This document shows, piece by piece, positions 47,365 to 56,357 of a stretch of 64,000 nt of DNA (within the stretch, counting starts at the first letter, position 1; each line of letters begins with the position of its first letter). The stretch spans positions 930,001 to 994,000 of the forward strand of contig NZ_CCDL010000001.1 in the NCBI RefSeq assembly GCF_000724085.1, in the 5' to 3' direction. The position numbers were made by a program, and so were the translations under genes. This stretch comes from Oceanobacillus manasiensis. GTDB lineage: Bacteria; Bacillota; Bacilli; Bacillales; Amphibacillaceae. The notes under the pieces are model-generated. The model was not told the origin of the DNA. It saw nothing but the letters and a program-made list of their open reading frames with translations, and did no database searches.

Positions 47365-48219
47365 ATGAAAAGATGGATGATAGGTATTACTGCAGTTTTC
47401 CTAATTGGATTACTTGCTGCTTGTAATCAAGAGGAGGACACACAGGAGGATGAGAAAAGAGTTATTCCAGTAGAAACACAGGAAGCAGTGAATGATAACC
47501 TTGTGATAGAAAAGACTTTATACGGTAGAACAGCACCAGGAGCAACATCACCAATCATGGTTCAAAATGCTGGAGAAGTAGATTCACTAGAAGTTGAAAA
47601 TGGGGATATGGTGGAAGAAGATGATTTGATCGCCACATTGACTACACCAGCAGGTAACCAAAATATAAGGGCATCTCGTGATGGGGAAGTTACACAGCTA
47701 AACGCTGCGGAGGGCGATATGGTAAGTACGGAAGAACCGTTTGCTGTCATTGCTGACCTTGCTGAGTTAAGAGTTAATTTTACCGTTACATCGGAGTTAG
47801 TTCCACATCTAAGCACAGGAGACAAACGTCAGGTCGCTTCTGGAGATGAGGAATATGAAGCAGAAATTAGCTCTGTCGATTCCATGCCAGGTGAAAACGG
47901 GCTGTATCCTGTTCAAGCCACGTTTAATAATGAAGAAGCTGACTTATTACCGGGTATCATTGTATCTATGAAAATCCCTGAGGAGACCATTAGTGATGCG
48001 ATCATTGTACCTACAGAGGCGCTTAATGAAGGAAACGGAGAATCCTTTGTTTATGTAGTAAAAGAAAATAAAGCAGTGCGCGTCGTTGTGGAGATTTTGC
48101 AAACCCAATCAGAGAACACGGCAATTGAAGGTGATGTTTCAGAAGGTGACCAAGTTATAGTAAGCGGCCATTTAGGGCTAACTGATGGTGACCAAGTGAG
48201 CATCGCGGGAGGGGAGTAA
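47365..48219 (+). CDS. RND efflux adaptor lipoprotein
   Basis: 284 residues. Lipobox LLAAC (Cys near residue 20), then the barrel-sandwich (lipoyl-like) halves ending GEVDSLEVENGDMVEEDDLI and ASRDGEVTQLNAAEGDMVS with no coiled-coil hairpin between them, then a beta-barrel and a C-terminal domain (VSEGDQVIVSGHLGLTDGDQ). Without the hairpin it cannot reach an outer-membrane channel, as expected in a Gram-positive. Acts with the RND pump encoded 3 bases downstream. Confidence 0.85.
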   Translation: MKRWMIGITAVFLIGLLAACNQEEDTQEDEKRVIPVETQEAVNDNLVIEKTLYGRTAPGATSPIMVQNAGEVDSLEVENGDMVEEDDLIATLTTPAGNQNIRASRDGEVTQLNAAEGDMVSTEEPFAVIADLAELRVNFTVTSELVPHLSTGDKRQVASGDEEYEAEISSVDSMPGENGLYPVQATFNNEEADLLPGIIVSMKIPEETISDAIIVPTEALNEGNGESFVYVVKENKAVRVVVEILQTQSENTAIEGDVSEGDQVIVSGHLGLTDGDQVSIAGGE

Positions 48220-48222
48220 GTT

Positions 48223-51200
48223 TTGAAAATAGTAAATACATCCGTTAAACGCCCGGTTGGCGTTATCATGATTGTGCTGGCAATCATTGCACTAGGAGTA
48301 GTTTCCTTACGAAGTCTAACAATCGATCTGTTTCCCAAAATAGATTTACCCGTGGCTGTAGTCGCCACCTCCTATCAAGATGCTGCGCCAGAAGAAGTAG
48401 AGAATTTGGTCAGTCGGCCAATTGAATCTGCAGTTAGTACAGTAGAAGGTATCGAAACAGTACAGTCACAATCCCAGGCCGGGTCATCCTTGGTTGTCAT
48501 GATGTTCAGTAATGGCACAAACCTTGATCAGGCATTGTTGGATGTTAGGGAAAGTATTGACCAGGTTAGCGGTTCCTTACCTGGACAATCAGGGGATCCT
48601 AGAATCATGCGTTTTAACCCTGACCAACTTCCCGTCATGTGGGTAGGATTGACAGGAAAGGATACAGCCTCTTTAACAGAAGTTGCCGATGAGCAAGTAG
48701 TCCCTCTTTTGGAAAGACAGGATGGCGTAGGTTCTGTAAACGTTGAAGGTAGCAAAGAAAGAGAAATTAAACTTGTTTTAGACCAAGAAAGATTGCAGCA
48801 ATATGGTGTATCAGCCCAAACGATTGCCCAGACACTTGGGAACACGAATCAAAATGCTTCGGTCGGAACGGTGGAACAAGGGAATAAAGATCTACAGCTC
48901 CGAATGACCGGCCAATTCGAATCAATAGAAGATATTGAAAAAACAATTATCCAAACAGAATCCGGCAGCACTGTCCATGTAGAAGACCTGGCAGAAGTGG
49001 AAGACTCATTTAAAGAGGAGTCGAGTACAACGCTTGTAAATGGAAAGCCTTCTGTCGTACTATCCATTCTTAAAAAGACAGATAGCAATACCGTAGATGT
49101 TGCCACAACTGTGGAAGATAGTTTAGCAGAGATAAGAGATAACCTACCAGCAGATGTCGGGTTAGACGTGATCATAGATACATCAGAGTTTATTCAGATG
49201 TCGATTGATTCTGTCGTACAAAACATTCTTATAGGTGGGCTTATATCCATCTTTATCCTGTTGCTATTTTTAAAAAGTTTCCGAGCGACATTAGTTATTG
49301 GATTATCAATTCCAATAGCCATTATTGCAACCTTTACATTGATGTATTTTACAGGAGAAACACTAAATATCCTTACATTAGGTGGATTGGCATTAGGTCT
49401 CGGTATGATGGTGGACAGTTCCATCGTTATTTTAGAGCACATATACTCTTACCGTAAGCGAGGGTATAGTCTTGTGGAATCAGCAACGAAGGGCGCATCT
49501 GAACTGGCACCAGCTGTAATTGCGTCTACTACGACGACATTAGTAGTATTTTTGCCAATTATTTATGTAGAAGGAATTGCGTCAGATCTTTTTACACCAT
49601 TAGCCTTAGCAGTATCGTTCTCCTTAATTGCTTCTCTTGTTGTGGCGATTACGCTCGTTCCAATGCTTTCATCTAAATTGCTTTCAAAAGCAATGGAGGA
49701 CAATGGTAGAAGATACTGGTTTGACCGATTCCTAGGCTGGTTGAACAATAAGTATCGTAGTGTATTAAAATGGGTGCTTGGCCATAGAAAGACATCCATT
49801 ATTGGTTCTGTGCTAGCAATTGTTCTAAGTCTAGGTCTGATTCCGTTTATTGGAGCAGAGTTTATTCCATCTGCTGACCAAGGACAAGTAGAAGTCCGAG
49901 TCGAAACAGAATTAGGAAGCACCCTTGAACAAACTGAAAGTATTGTAGAGCAGGTGAATGAAAGACTAACTGAATTTGAAAGTGATATTGAAACCAATTA
50001 TGTCAGCATTGGTGGAGGTTCTGGCATGGGCTTCGGTGGTGGTGGCGGCAATACTGCTACGTACACCATGCAGTTAATTCCATCAGGTGATCGTGATGCC
50101 TCCACTGCAAATATCGTGCAAGACATGGATAAAGCTTTACAAGACATCGCAGGTGCAGAAATAACAGTCAGCTCAATGGACTCAGGTATGGGCACAGGTG
50201 ACCCAATTCAGATTAAACTGAACGGTCCAGAGCATGAGGTGCTCACGGAGCTTTCAGAGCAAGTGGTCAACAGGATTTCTGAAGTAGATGGTGTCTATAA
50301 TCCTGAAAGTGCTGCAGATGAAGGTATTCCACAAATGAATATAGTAGTGGATAAAGAAAAAGCAGCAATGTATGGACTAACACAGGAACAGGTTACCGGA
50401 CAGATCCAGTTACAATTTACTGGCCAGGTCGCGACACAGTATCGTGAAGCAGGTCAGGAAATGGATGTTACAATGACCTATCCTGAGGACGAACGTTCTA
50501 GCATCAACGATTTACAGGATACCAAAATACAAACTCCTTCTGGGGATGTCATTCCACTTGAAGAGGTAGCCGATTTTGAGAGCATGCAGGGGCCAGCTGC
50601 ATTAAGTCGGGAAAATCAGCAACCGCAAATGAATGTAACGAGTCAAATAGCAGATCGTGACCTCGGAAGCGTCGTTGCTGATGTGGAAACTGCAATGGAT
50701 GAAATGAATTTACCTGAGGGATATAATTATTCCATCGGCGGTCAGGCCCAAGATATGGCAGAGTCATTCAGTGATCTGGCATTAGCCCTGGTATTTTCCA
50801 TCTTTCTGGTTTATGCGGTAATGGCAATTCAGTTTGAAAACTTCCTGTTTCCACTGATCATTATGTTTGCAATGCCTACGACGGTTGTCGGGGTGTTACT
50901 AGGTTTATTTGTGGTAGGTATTCCGCTAAGTATCCCAGCGTTTATCGGAATTATCATGCTCGCCGGTATCGTGGTAAACAATTCTATTGTACTGGTTGAC
51001 TACATTAATATTTTGCGACGAAACGGTAAAGATCGTTACGAGGCTATTTTAGAAGCGGGACCAAGCAGGCTACGTCCAATTTTGATGACAACATTAACAA
51101 CCATTTTAGCAATGGTTCCACTTGCCCTAGCATTAGGGGAAGGAGCGGAAACGCAACAACCGCTCGCAGTAACGATCATCTTTGGACTTGGAGTATCAAG

Positions 51201-51294
51201 TATCTTTACACTATTACTCATACCAGTTGTGTACACATTATTTGACGACCTAACAGCAAAAATAACGAAAAGAAGGAAAAAGAAACAAGCATAA
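48223..51294 (+). CDS. RND-family efflux pump, SwrC-like
   Basis: 1023 residues, TTG start at 48223 (MKIVNTSVKRPVGVIMIVLA) after GGGAGGGG. AcrB/MMPL-type architecture: one helix, large outer loop, six helices, second helix-loop-six helices. The proton-relay Asp lies in GGLALGLGMMVDSSIVILEH near residue 398, and the second half has GIVVNNSIVLVDYINILRRN. A Gly-rich stretch (GGGSGMGFGGGGG) lies in the second loop. B. subtilis SwrC exports surfactin and similar compounds; the substrate here is unknown. Confidence 0.93.
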   Translation: MKIVNTSVKRPVGVIMIVLAIIALGVVSLRSLTIDLFPKIDLPVAVVATSYQDAAPEEVENLVSRPIESAVSTVEGIETVQSQSQAGSSLVVMMFSNGTNLDQALLDVRESIDQVSGSLPGQSGDPRIMRFNPDQLPVMWVGLTGKDTASLTEVADEQVVPLLERQDGVGSVNVEGSKEREIKLVLDQERLQQYGVSAQTIAQTLGNTNQNASVGTVEQGNKDLQLRMTGQFESIEDIEKTIIQTESGSTVHVEDLAEVEDSFKEESSTTLVNGKPSVVLSILKKTDSNTVDVATTVEDSLAEIRDNLPADVGLDVIIDTSEFIQMSIDSVVQNILIGGLISIFILLLFLKSFRATLVIGLSIPIAIIATFTLMYFTGETLNILTLGGLALGLGMMVDSSIVILEHIYSYRKRGYSLVESATKGASELAPAVIASTTTTLVVFLPIIYVEGIASDLFTPLALAVSFSLIASLVVAITLVPMLSSKLLSKAMEDNGRRYWFDRFLGWLNNKYRSVLKWVLGHRKTSIIGSVLAIVLSLGLIPFIGAEFIPSADQGQVEVRVETELGSTLEQTESIVEQVNERLTEFESDIETNYVSIGGGSGMGFGGGGGNTATYTMQLIPSGDRDASTANIVQDMDKALQDIAGAEITVSSMDSGMGTGDPIQIKLNGPEHEVLTELSEQVVNRISEVDGVYNPESAADEGIPQMNIVVDKEKAAMYGLTQEQVTGQIQLQFTGQVATQYREAGQEMDVTMTYPEDERSSINDLQDTKIQTPSGDVIPLEEVADFESMQGPAALSRENQQPQMNVTSQIADRDLGSVVADVETAMDEMNLPEGYNYSIGGQAQDMAESFSDLALALVFSIFLVYAVMAIQFENFLFPLIIMFAMPTTVVGVLLGLFVVGIPLSIPAFIGIIMLAGIVVNNSIVLVDYINILRRNGKDRYEAILEAGPSRLRPILMTTLTTILAMVPLALALGEGAETQQPLAVTIIFGLGVSSIFTLLLIPVVYTLFDDLTAKITKRRKKKQA

Positions 51295-51301
51295 TTAACA
51301 A

Positions 51302-51334
51302 GGCTCCTCGCAGTTGGCGGGGAGTCTTTTTTTT
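51302..51334 (+). terminator. Terminator of the efflux operon
   Basis: GGCTCCTCGC pairs with GCGGGGAG-T-C and is followed by eight T residues. Confidence 0.87.
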
Positions 51335-51474
51335 AGATGTGTGGAAGTGACTGTTCAGGAGAAGGTATCGGCGGAGAGAGGGAGGATATCAGCCGGTTGG
51401 AGGAGATAACACCCAATATGGGGGAATATCACATTAGCGGACCTGCATCAATCAATTAGACCAGTGTCACGCAC
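51335..51474. other. Intergenic block rich in GGAGA and ATATC motifs
   Basis: Between convergent genes lies purine-rich sequence with loosely repeated motifs (GGCGGAGAG, GGATATCAGCCGG, GGAGGAGATA). Similar blocks occur between genes in other Bacillaceae as far as I recall. No convincing gene. Confidence 0.35.
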
Positions 51475-51502
51475 AAAAAACAGCCCCGCATTTTGCGGGG
51501 CT
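51475..51502 (-). terminator. Terminator of zwf
   Basis: On the minus strand AGCCCCGC-AAAAT-GCGGGGCT, then G and six T residues. Confidence 0.9.
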
Positions 51503-51517
51503 GCTCTTCATCATACT

Positions 51518-53005
51518 TTATTCACTCTTTGCAACGTCCCACCAGTGGAAGCCGTCATTTTCTAAAAGCTGGTTGGCTGCTTCAGGTCCCATGGAGCCAG
51601 AAGCGTAATTAGGAAAGTCAGCTTTTACTTCTTCCCATCTGTTTAGAACAGTGTCAATGAAAGCCCAAGAATGAGCTACTTCATCCCAGTGGGTGAAATT
51701 GGTTGTATCACCTATCATGCAATCGTATAGAAGCTTCTCATAAGCCTCTGGCGTATTAATGCCACTTACACCGTTATTTGTGTAAGAGAGCTGGATTGGC
51801 TCGGCGATGGATCCCATGCCAGATTTTTTCGCATTCAAGTATAAGGTAATGCCCTCATTTGGCTGAATGTTAATGACAAGCAAATTAGGATGCTTTTCCG
51901 CCTCCTCTTTATAGTAAAGATTCATCGGAATATCTTTAAATTCTACTACGATTTTGGTGCATTTTTCCGCCATGCGTTTTCCTGTGCGAATATAGAAAGG
52001 AACACCAGCCCAACGGTAATTGTCGATCATTACCTTACCAGCCACGAATGTTTCGGTGTTAGAGTCATGAAGCTCTTCTACTTCTTCACGATAACCAGCT
52101 ACTTCGTTTCCTTTCATTGTTCCCTTGCCATATTGCCCTCGAACGAAATAATCATCTACTTGCTCTGGCTCAAGCTGGCGTAGTGCGCGTAATGCTTTTA
52201 CCTTTTCCGAACGTATTTCATCAGTGGTCAGTTTAATCGGTGGTTCCATTGCAAGCAATGCTACCATTTGCAGCATATGGTTTTGGACCATGTCTCGTGC
52301 TGCACCTGAATGATCATAATAGCGAGCGCGATCTTCTACACCTAGCTCCTCACTAGAGGTGATTTGCACATTGGAAATAGATCGATTATTCCACAAGTGT
52401 TCAAATATACCATTAGCAAAACGAATAACTTCAATGTTTTGCACCATTTCTTTGCCCAAATAATGGTCAATACGATAGATTTGATCCTCGTCAAATGCTA
52501 CCCGAATCTCTTTGTTCAACTCTTTTGCTGACTTGAGATCATGACCAAATGGTTTTTCAATAACAAGTCGTGTCCAACCATCACTATTTTTCAAACCATT
52601 TTCCTCAAGACGATGGGCGATAGAGCCGAAATATTCCGGTGCCATGGCCAAATAAAAGATCCTGTTTCCACCAGTTTCATATGTAGACTCCAAGTTGGTA
52701 ATTAAACCGTTAAGTTCCGTATAGGATTCAGCTTGTGTTACATCAAACGAATGGTAGTAAAAGTGTGAAGTAAATTCCTCTGCATCATCTTCTATAGAAA
52801 GAGAATTTTGCAAGGACTCTTTCACATTCGTGCGAAATACGTCATTGGTCCATGGTCTTCTTGCCAAGCCAACGACCGCAAAGTCATCGCCGATTTTACC
52901 ACTTTTATATAGTTTATAAATGGAAGGAAAAAGCTTTCGCTTCGCTAAATCCCCTGTTGCGCCGAATATAACAATTACTGCTTTAGGTGTGTGTAAGTTA
53001 GTCAA
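51518..53005 (-). CDS. zwf: Glucose-6-phosphate 1-dehydrogenase
   Basis: Oxidises glucose 6-phosphate to 6-phosphogluconolactone and makes NADPH. NADP-binding FGATGDLAKRKLFPS is near the N-terminus; the catalytic RIDHYLGKEMVQN and substrate-binding IEKPFGHD are present. A TTG start at 53005 (495 residues) is preferred because GGAGAGG lies six bases before it. ATG 53020 adds five residues but has no SD and contains that SD in its own codons. gnd, the next oxidative step, lies 3 kb away on the other strand. Confidence 0.95.
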   Translation of the reverse strand: MTNLHTPKAVIVIFGATGDLAKRKLFPSIYKLYKSGKIGDDFAVVGLARRPWTNDVFRTNVKESLQNSLSIEDDAEEFTSHFYYHSFDVTQAESYTELNGLITNLESTYETGGNRIFYLAMAPEYFGSIAHRLEENGLKNSDGWTRLVIEKPFGHDLKSAKELNKEIRVAFDEDQIYRIDHYLGKEMVQNIEVIRFANGIFEHLWNNRSISNVQITSSEELGVEDRARYYDHSGAARDMVQNHMLQMVALLAMEPPIKLTTDEIRSEKVKALRALRQLEPEQVDDYFVRGQYGKGTMKGNEVAGYREEVEELHDSNTETFVAGKVMIDNYRWAGVPFYIRTGKRMAEKCTKIVVEFKDIPMNLYYKEEAEKHPNLLVINIQPNEGITLYLNAKKSGMGSIAEPIQLSYTNNGVSGINTPEAYEKLLYDCMIGDTTNFTHWDEVAHSWAFIDTVLNRWEEVKADFPNYASGSMGPEAANQLLENDGFHWWDVAKSE

Positions 53006-53221
53006 AAAAAGCCTCTCCATTTCATGTGAGATAATACATAATTTTATAAGGAAAAAAATGATAAATCAACTAATCAAACCGGACGTTGTCGAATCACACG
53101 TTATGAAAGCGTATTATGTGAGACTGAAATGAGCTTGGTGCTCATGCTATTATTTTCGAGGTGGCTGCATTTTAGCTTGTACATAAGCCTTAAAACCTAT
53201 GCAGTAAAAACGGTAGCTAGC

Positions 53222-53662
53222 CTATGGTTTCAACCAATCCCACGATTTACGAAATAATTGATTTACTACTTCAGAAAACATCAGCCCGATGGCGATGGCA
53301 CCAGCTAGCAACATTACTTTTGCGGATAATTGAACCGCATGGAAGTAATCATTTTCTACAAAATTGCGCATTGCATCATATGCAATGCCTCCTGGCACGA
53401 GTGGAATAATGCCGGAAACATTAAAAATAATAATAGGAGTGCGGTACAGCTTTGCACAAATATGGCTGAGAACAGCTACGAGCATGGCTGCAAAAACCGT
53501 TGCTGGTACCACGTCAATTCCTTCTGCTACTAAAATATAATATAAAAGCCATCCGAACATACCGACAAGCCCACACTGGATTAGAGCATTTCGCGGGGCG
53601 TTAAATAAAATACCGAAACCAGCTGCGGCTATAAAGCTTGTAATACATTGTGCCAAAATCAT
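53222..53662 (-). CDS. ThrE-like exporter, C-terminal half
   Basis: 146 residues; ATG 53662 follows GAGGTGA, and GTG 53671 lies in the SD. About five membrane helices, with FNVSGIIPLVPGGIAYDAMR in the middle, typical of the DUF3815/ThrE_2 half of threonine/serine exporters. It works with the gene just upstream; together they equal one ThrE protein. The 215 bases between it and zwf hold no clear gene. Confidence 0.82.
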   Translation of the reverse strand: MILAQCITSFIAAAGFGILFNAPRNALIQCGLVGMFGWLLYYILVAEGIDVVPATVFAAMLVAVLSHICAKLYRTPIIIFNVSGIIPLVPGGIAYDAMRNFVENDYFHAVQLSAKVMLLAGAIAIGLMFSEVVNQLFRKSWDWLKP

Positions 53663-53692
53663 AAAAATCACCTCATTCTAATCAAACTCACG

Positions 53693-54436
53693 TTATATAA
53701 AAGCAAAGACCACAGCTACTCCTGCGCCAATAGCAAAGGCTGTTAGCATTGCCTCTACACCCTTTGACACACCAGCTACCAAGTGACCAGCCATCAAGTC
53801 TCTCACTGCATTTGTAATATGCAAACCAGGGACGAGTGGCATGACAGCCCCAATAATGATCTTATCCAGGTTTATTCCAATTGAAAAATGCAGAAAACCT
53901 ACGGCAAGAATGCCTATAACAAAGGAGGCGAAAAACTCTGCAAAAAAACGGGTTTCGACAAGCTTTTCAAACCCAATCATTGCAGCAAATCCAACTCCAC
54001 CAGCTAAAAAAGCTGGCAGAAAATCATGCCATAGTCCACCAAACATAATGGCAAAGCTGCCACTAACTAAAGCAGCAGCTAATATCAGGAGCCAGGATGG
54101 ATACTGTTCTTTTGAAGATGAAACGCCTTTTAATAATAAAAGAGCTTCCCGTGGGTCAAGTCCTCCTGCCACAATTTGCCGAGATATATTATTTACTTCC
54201 GCTATTTTATGTAAATCTGTGGAACGTTTCGAGATACGTCTGAAGTGGGAGGCTTCCTCACTGTCCGTAGAAAAATTAATCCCAGTCGGGGTTGCATAGC
54301 TTTCTGCCTCGGTCAATTCAAAAGCACCTGCCATTCGGTTCATTGTGTCTTCTACACGATAGGTCTCTGCACCGCTCTCAAGCATAATTTTCCCTGCAAG
54401 TATACATACATTGGAAATTACTCTCCGTTCATCCAT
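53693..54436 (-). CDS. ThrE-like exporter, N-terminal half
   Basis: 247 residues. A cytoplasmic N-terminal domain with LESGAETYRVEDTMNRMAGA and YATPTGINFS, then five membrane helices with GAVMPLVPGLHITNAVRDLM. This is DUF1212/ThrE-type. In Corynebacterium ThrE exports threonine and serine; two-gene forms are common in Bacillaceae. Substrate here not proven. The SD before the ATG is weak. Confidence 0.82.
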   Translation of the reverse strand: MDERRVISNVCILAGKIMLESGAETYRVEDTMNRMAGAFELTEAESYATPTGINFSTDSEEASHFRRISKRSTDLHKIAEVNNISRQIVAGGLDPREALLLLKGVSSSKEQYPSWLLILAAALVSGSFAIMFGGLWHDFLPAFLAGGVGFAAMIGFEKLVETRFFAEFFASFVIGILAVGFLHFSIGINLDKIIIGAVMPLVPGLHITNAVRDLMAGHLVAGVSKGVEAMLTAFAIGAGVAVVFAFI

Positions 54437-54505
54437 TTGATTACCGCACTTTCATTTATTGATATGATAAAAGTATAAGGGGTTGTGATCATAAAGAAAA
54501 GACAA

Positions 54506-54556
54506 AAAAATACCTGTAGTTAAGACACGCTTTTCGAGTGTCCTTACTACAGGCTT
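54506..54556 (-). terminator. Long-stem terminator of the c-like gene
   Basis: CCTGTAGT and AAGACAC (plus strand 54513-54528) pair with GTGTC and TTACTACAGG (54538-54553) with small bulges. On the minus strand seven T residues follow; on the plus strand TTTT follows, so it may stop both strands. Confidence 0.85.
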
Positions 54557-54571
54557 TTGATAACGAATAAT

Positions 54572-54973
54572 TTATGGTGCCATCATAAATAATGAAACTA
54601 ATGCAATAATCGGAATGCCTAAAGCTAAAGCTAAACTAATAAGTGTAAAAGATTGTACAACTGGCTTCGCTTCAGGAGTGACATCCACATTTCGTTGCAG
54701 GAAAATAAAGAAAATAGCATAAGCCATAAGAAAAAGAACAATGAAACCGGGAATATAAAGCTCGTTTATTGTGTTAACGGGAGCAAGATTTATGTAGCCA
54801 TAGACTATCAACAATAGTGGAATTATTTCACAGAGTGCAACGCCGATAATAAATTTCTGTTGGATGCTTTGCTGTGAGCTAGGATTCTCTTTCAGTTTTC
54901 CCACTAACACTTTATATAGAGTAAGAATTGGGATAACGGCTAGTACTGCGGCTGCGACAAAATAATAGGCCAT
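54572..54973 (-). CDS. Four-helix protein resembling a duplicated ATP-synthase c subunit
   Basis: 133 residues; ATG 54973 lies 9 bases after AGGAGG (ATG 54979 would leave only 3). Helix 2, IQQKFIIGVALCEIIPLLL, matches helix 2 of the window's own AtpE ([18 protein letters not shown]) at 9 of 18 positions, including the ion-binding Glu (Glu49 against Glu54). Helix 4, LISLALALGIPIIALVSLFM, matches the same AtpE helix at about 10 of 20 positions but has Leu118 at the Glu position. Helices 1 and 3 are hydrophobic partners, and the loops are KENPSSQQ and RNVDVTPEAK. The shape recalls V-ATPase proteolipids with one carboxylate per four helices. No family name is known to me. Confidence 0.75.
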   Translation of the reverse strand: MAYYFVAAAVLAVIPILTLYKVLVGKLKENPSSQQSIQQKFIIGVALCEIIPLLLIVYGYINLAPVNTINELYIPGFIVLFLMAYAIFFIFLQRNVDVTPEAKPVVQSFTLISLALALGIPIIALVSLFMMAP

Positions 54974-55078
54974 TTTCATACACCTCCTTTCTAACACGTG
55001 ATAATACGATAAGCGGCAATAAAGGTTTCACTTTTCTCTGTGAATAGCAACTGGAGGAGCACTGGTTTAAAAAGATAC

Positions 55079-55108
55079 TTGCTTGAAGCTTCCTATTTTC
55101 GATATAAT
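55079..55108 (+). promoter_or_regulatory. SigmaA promoter of tagO
   Basis: TTGCTT (55079-55084), 18 bases, TATAAT (55103-55108), 60 bases before tagO. Confidence 0.6.
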
Positions 55109-55167
55109 CTAAGAAAGTTCTACACAATATTAATTGTCTCAGTCATCATGAATAATAGGAGAAATAT

Positions 55168-56247
55168 ATGTTTAATTATGTCGACTTCACTATTGCGTTT
55201 CTAATTGCTGCTGTATCATCCCTAGTTTTAACATATCCCGTTATAAAACTTGCTAACGTTATTGGGGCAGTGGACCTGCCGAACCACCGAAAAGTACATA
55301 AGAGTGTAACACCAAGATTAGGTGGTATTGCCATTTTCCTTGGTGCGTTTTTGGGTGCCCTTTATTTACAACCTAGTCACCCGCACTTACCCGAAATTTT
55401 AATAGGTGCATTAGTAATACTCCTGACAGGTGCATTGGATGATCGGTTTAGCATCAGGCCAGTAGTTAAGCTGACCGGCCAGCTCGTCGCAGCCTCATTC
55501 CTCGTTTCCTCAGGTCTTATTATTGAAAAGCTGACCTTGCCATTTATTGGTACAATCGAGTTAGGTTTTGTTAGTGTACTTATTACTGTGCTATGGGTTG
55601 TTGGGATAACGAATGCGATAAATCTGATTGATGGATTGGACGGGCTGGCAACAGGTGTCACGACAATTGCCTTAATTAGTATTTTTATCATGGCGCTGAT
55701 TGACGCACAACTACTAGTTGCCTATTTAAGTATCGTTCTAATTGGAGCGAATCTTGGTTTCTTAGTCCATAACTTTTACCCTGCAAAAATTTATATGGGG
55801 GACTCAGGGTCTAATTTTCTCGGATATATGATCGCTGTGGTTTCCATGCTTGGTTTGTTTAAAAATATCGCCTTGTTTAGTTTTATTATTCCAGTTATTG
55901 TGCTAGCAGTGCCGATATTTGACACCCTTTTTGCTATCGTAAGAAGGGCTTACAACAAAGAAAATATTATGATGGCAGATAATAAACATGTCCATTATCA
56001 AATTCTTCATGCAGGCTATAGCCACCGTACTACGGTACTGATCATATATGGTTTTAGTGCGTTGTTTGGAGCGATGGCGATTCTTTTCTCGAATGCGAAT
56101 ATTACCATTTCATTTGTAATTACACTTTTCGTGCTTGCACTTTTACATATATTTGCAGAGCTTGCTGGGATCGTGATGGGTGGAAAAAGACCAGTTCTTG
56201 ATTCGATTAGGAGACTATTTAAAAGGAAACAAAAATCAAAGAGTTGA
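55168..56247 (+). CDS. tagO: Undecaprenyl-phosphate GlcNAc-1-phosphate transferase
   Basis: Starts wall teichoic acid by moving GlcNAc-1-P from UDP-GlcNAc to undecaprenyl phosphate. 359 residues with about eleven membrane helices. Motifs of the MraY/WecA/TagO family: HKSVTPRLGGIAIFLG near residue 45, GALDDRFSIRP near 89, NLIDGLDGLATG near 152, MGDSGSNFLGY near 210 and the loop NKHVHYQILHAGYSHR. The C-terminus is basic. mnaA at 11 kb supplies the next sugar. Confidence 0.94.
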   Translation: MFNYVDFTIAFLIAAVSSLVLTYPVIKLANVIGAVDLPNHRKVHKSVTPRLGGIAIFLGAFLGALYLQPSHPHLPEILIGALVILLTGALDDRFSIRPVVKLTGQLVAASFLVSSGLIIEKLTLPFIGTIELGFVSVLITVLWVVGITNAINLIDGLDGLATGVTTIALISIFIMALIDAQLLVAYLSIVLIGANLGFLVHNFYPAKIYMGDSGSNFLGYMIAVVSMLGLFKNIALFSFIIPVIVLAVPIFDTLFAIVRRAYNKENIMMADNKHVHYQILHAGYSHRTTVLIIYGFSALFGAMAILFSNANITISFVITLFVLALLHIFAELAGIVMGGKRPVLDSIRRLFKRKQKSKS

Positions 56248-56357
56248 ATAATTACAACTTAGAAAGTAGACTCTAAAGGTTGATTAGATGACGGAAGACT
56301 TTACGTAGTATATGCTATAGAAAGCATAGATATATTTAACAGAAAGAAGGAATTCTA

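Noticed and set aside
49563-49997. 144-codon minus-strand frame in the RND pump gene
   Set aside because: Shadow frame; Ser/Thr-rich reverse of codons for hydrophobic and acidic residues.
53841-54299. 152-codon plus-strand frame opposite the ThrE-like gene
   Set aside because: Antisense shadow of a membrane protein gene; no start signal.
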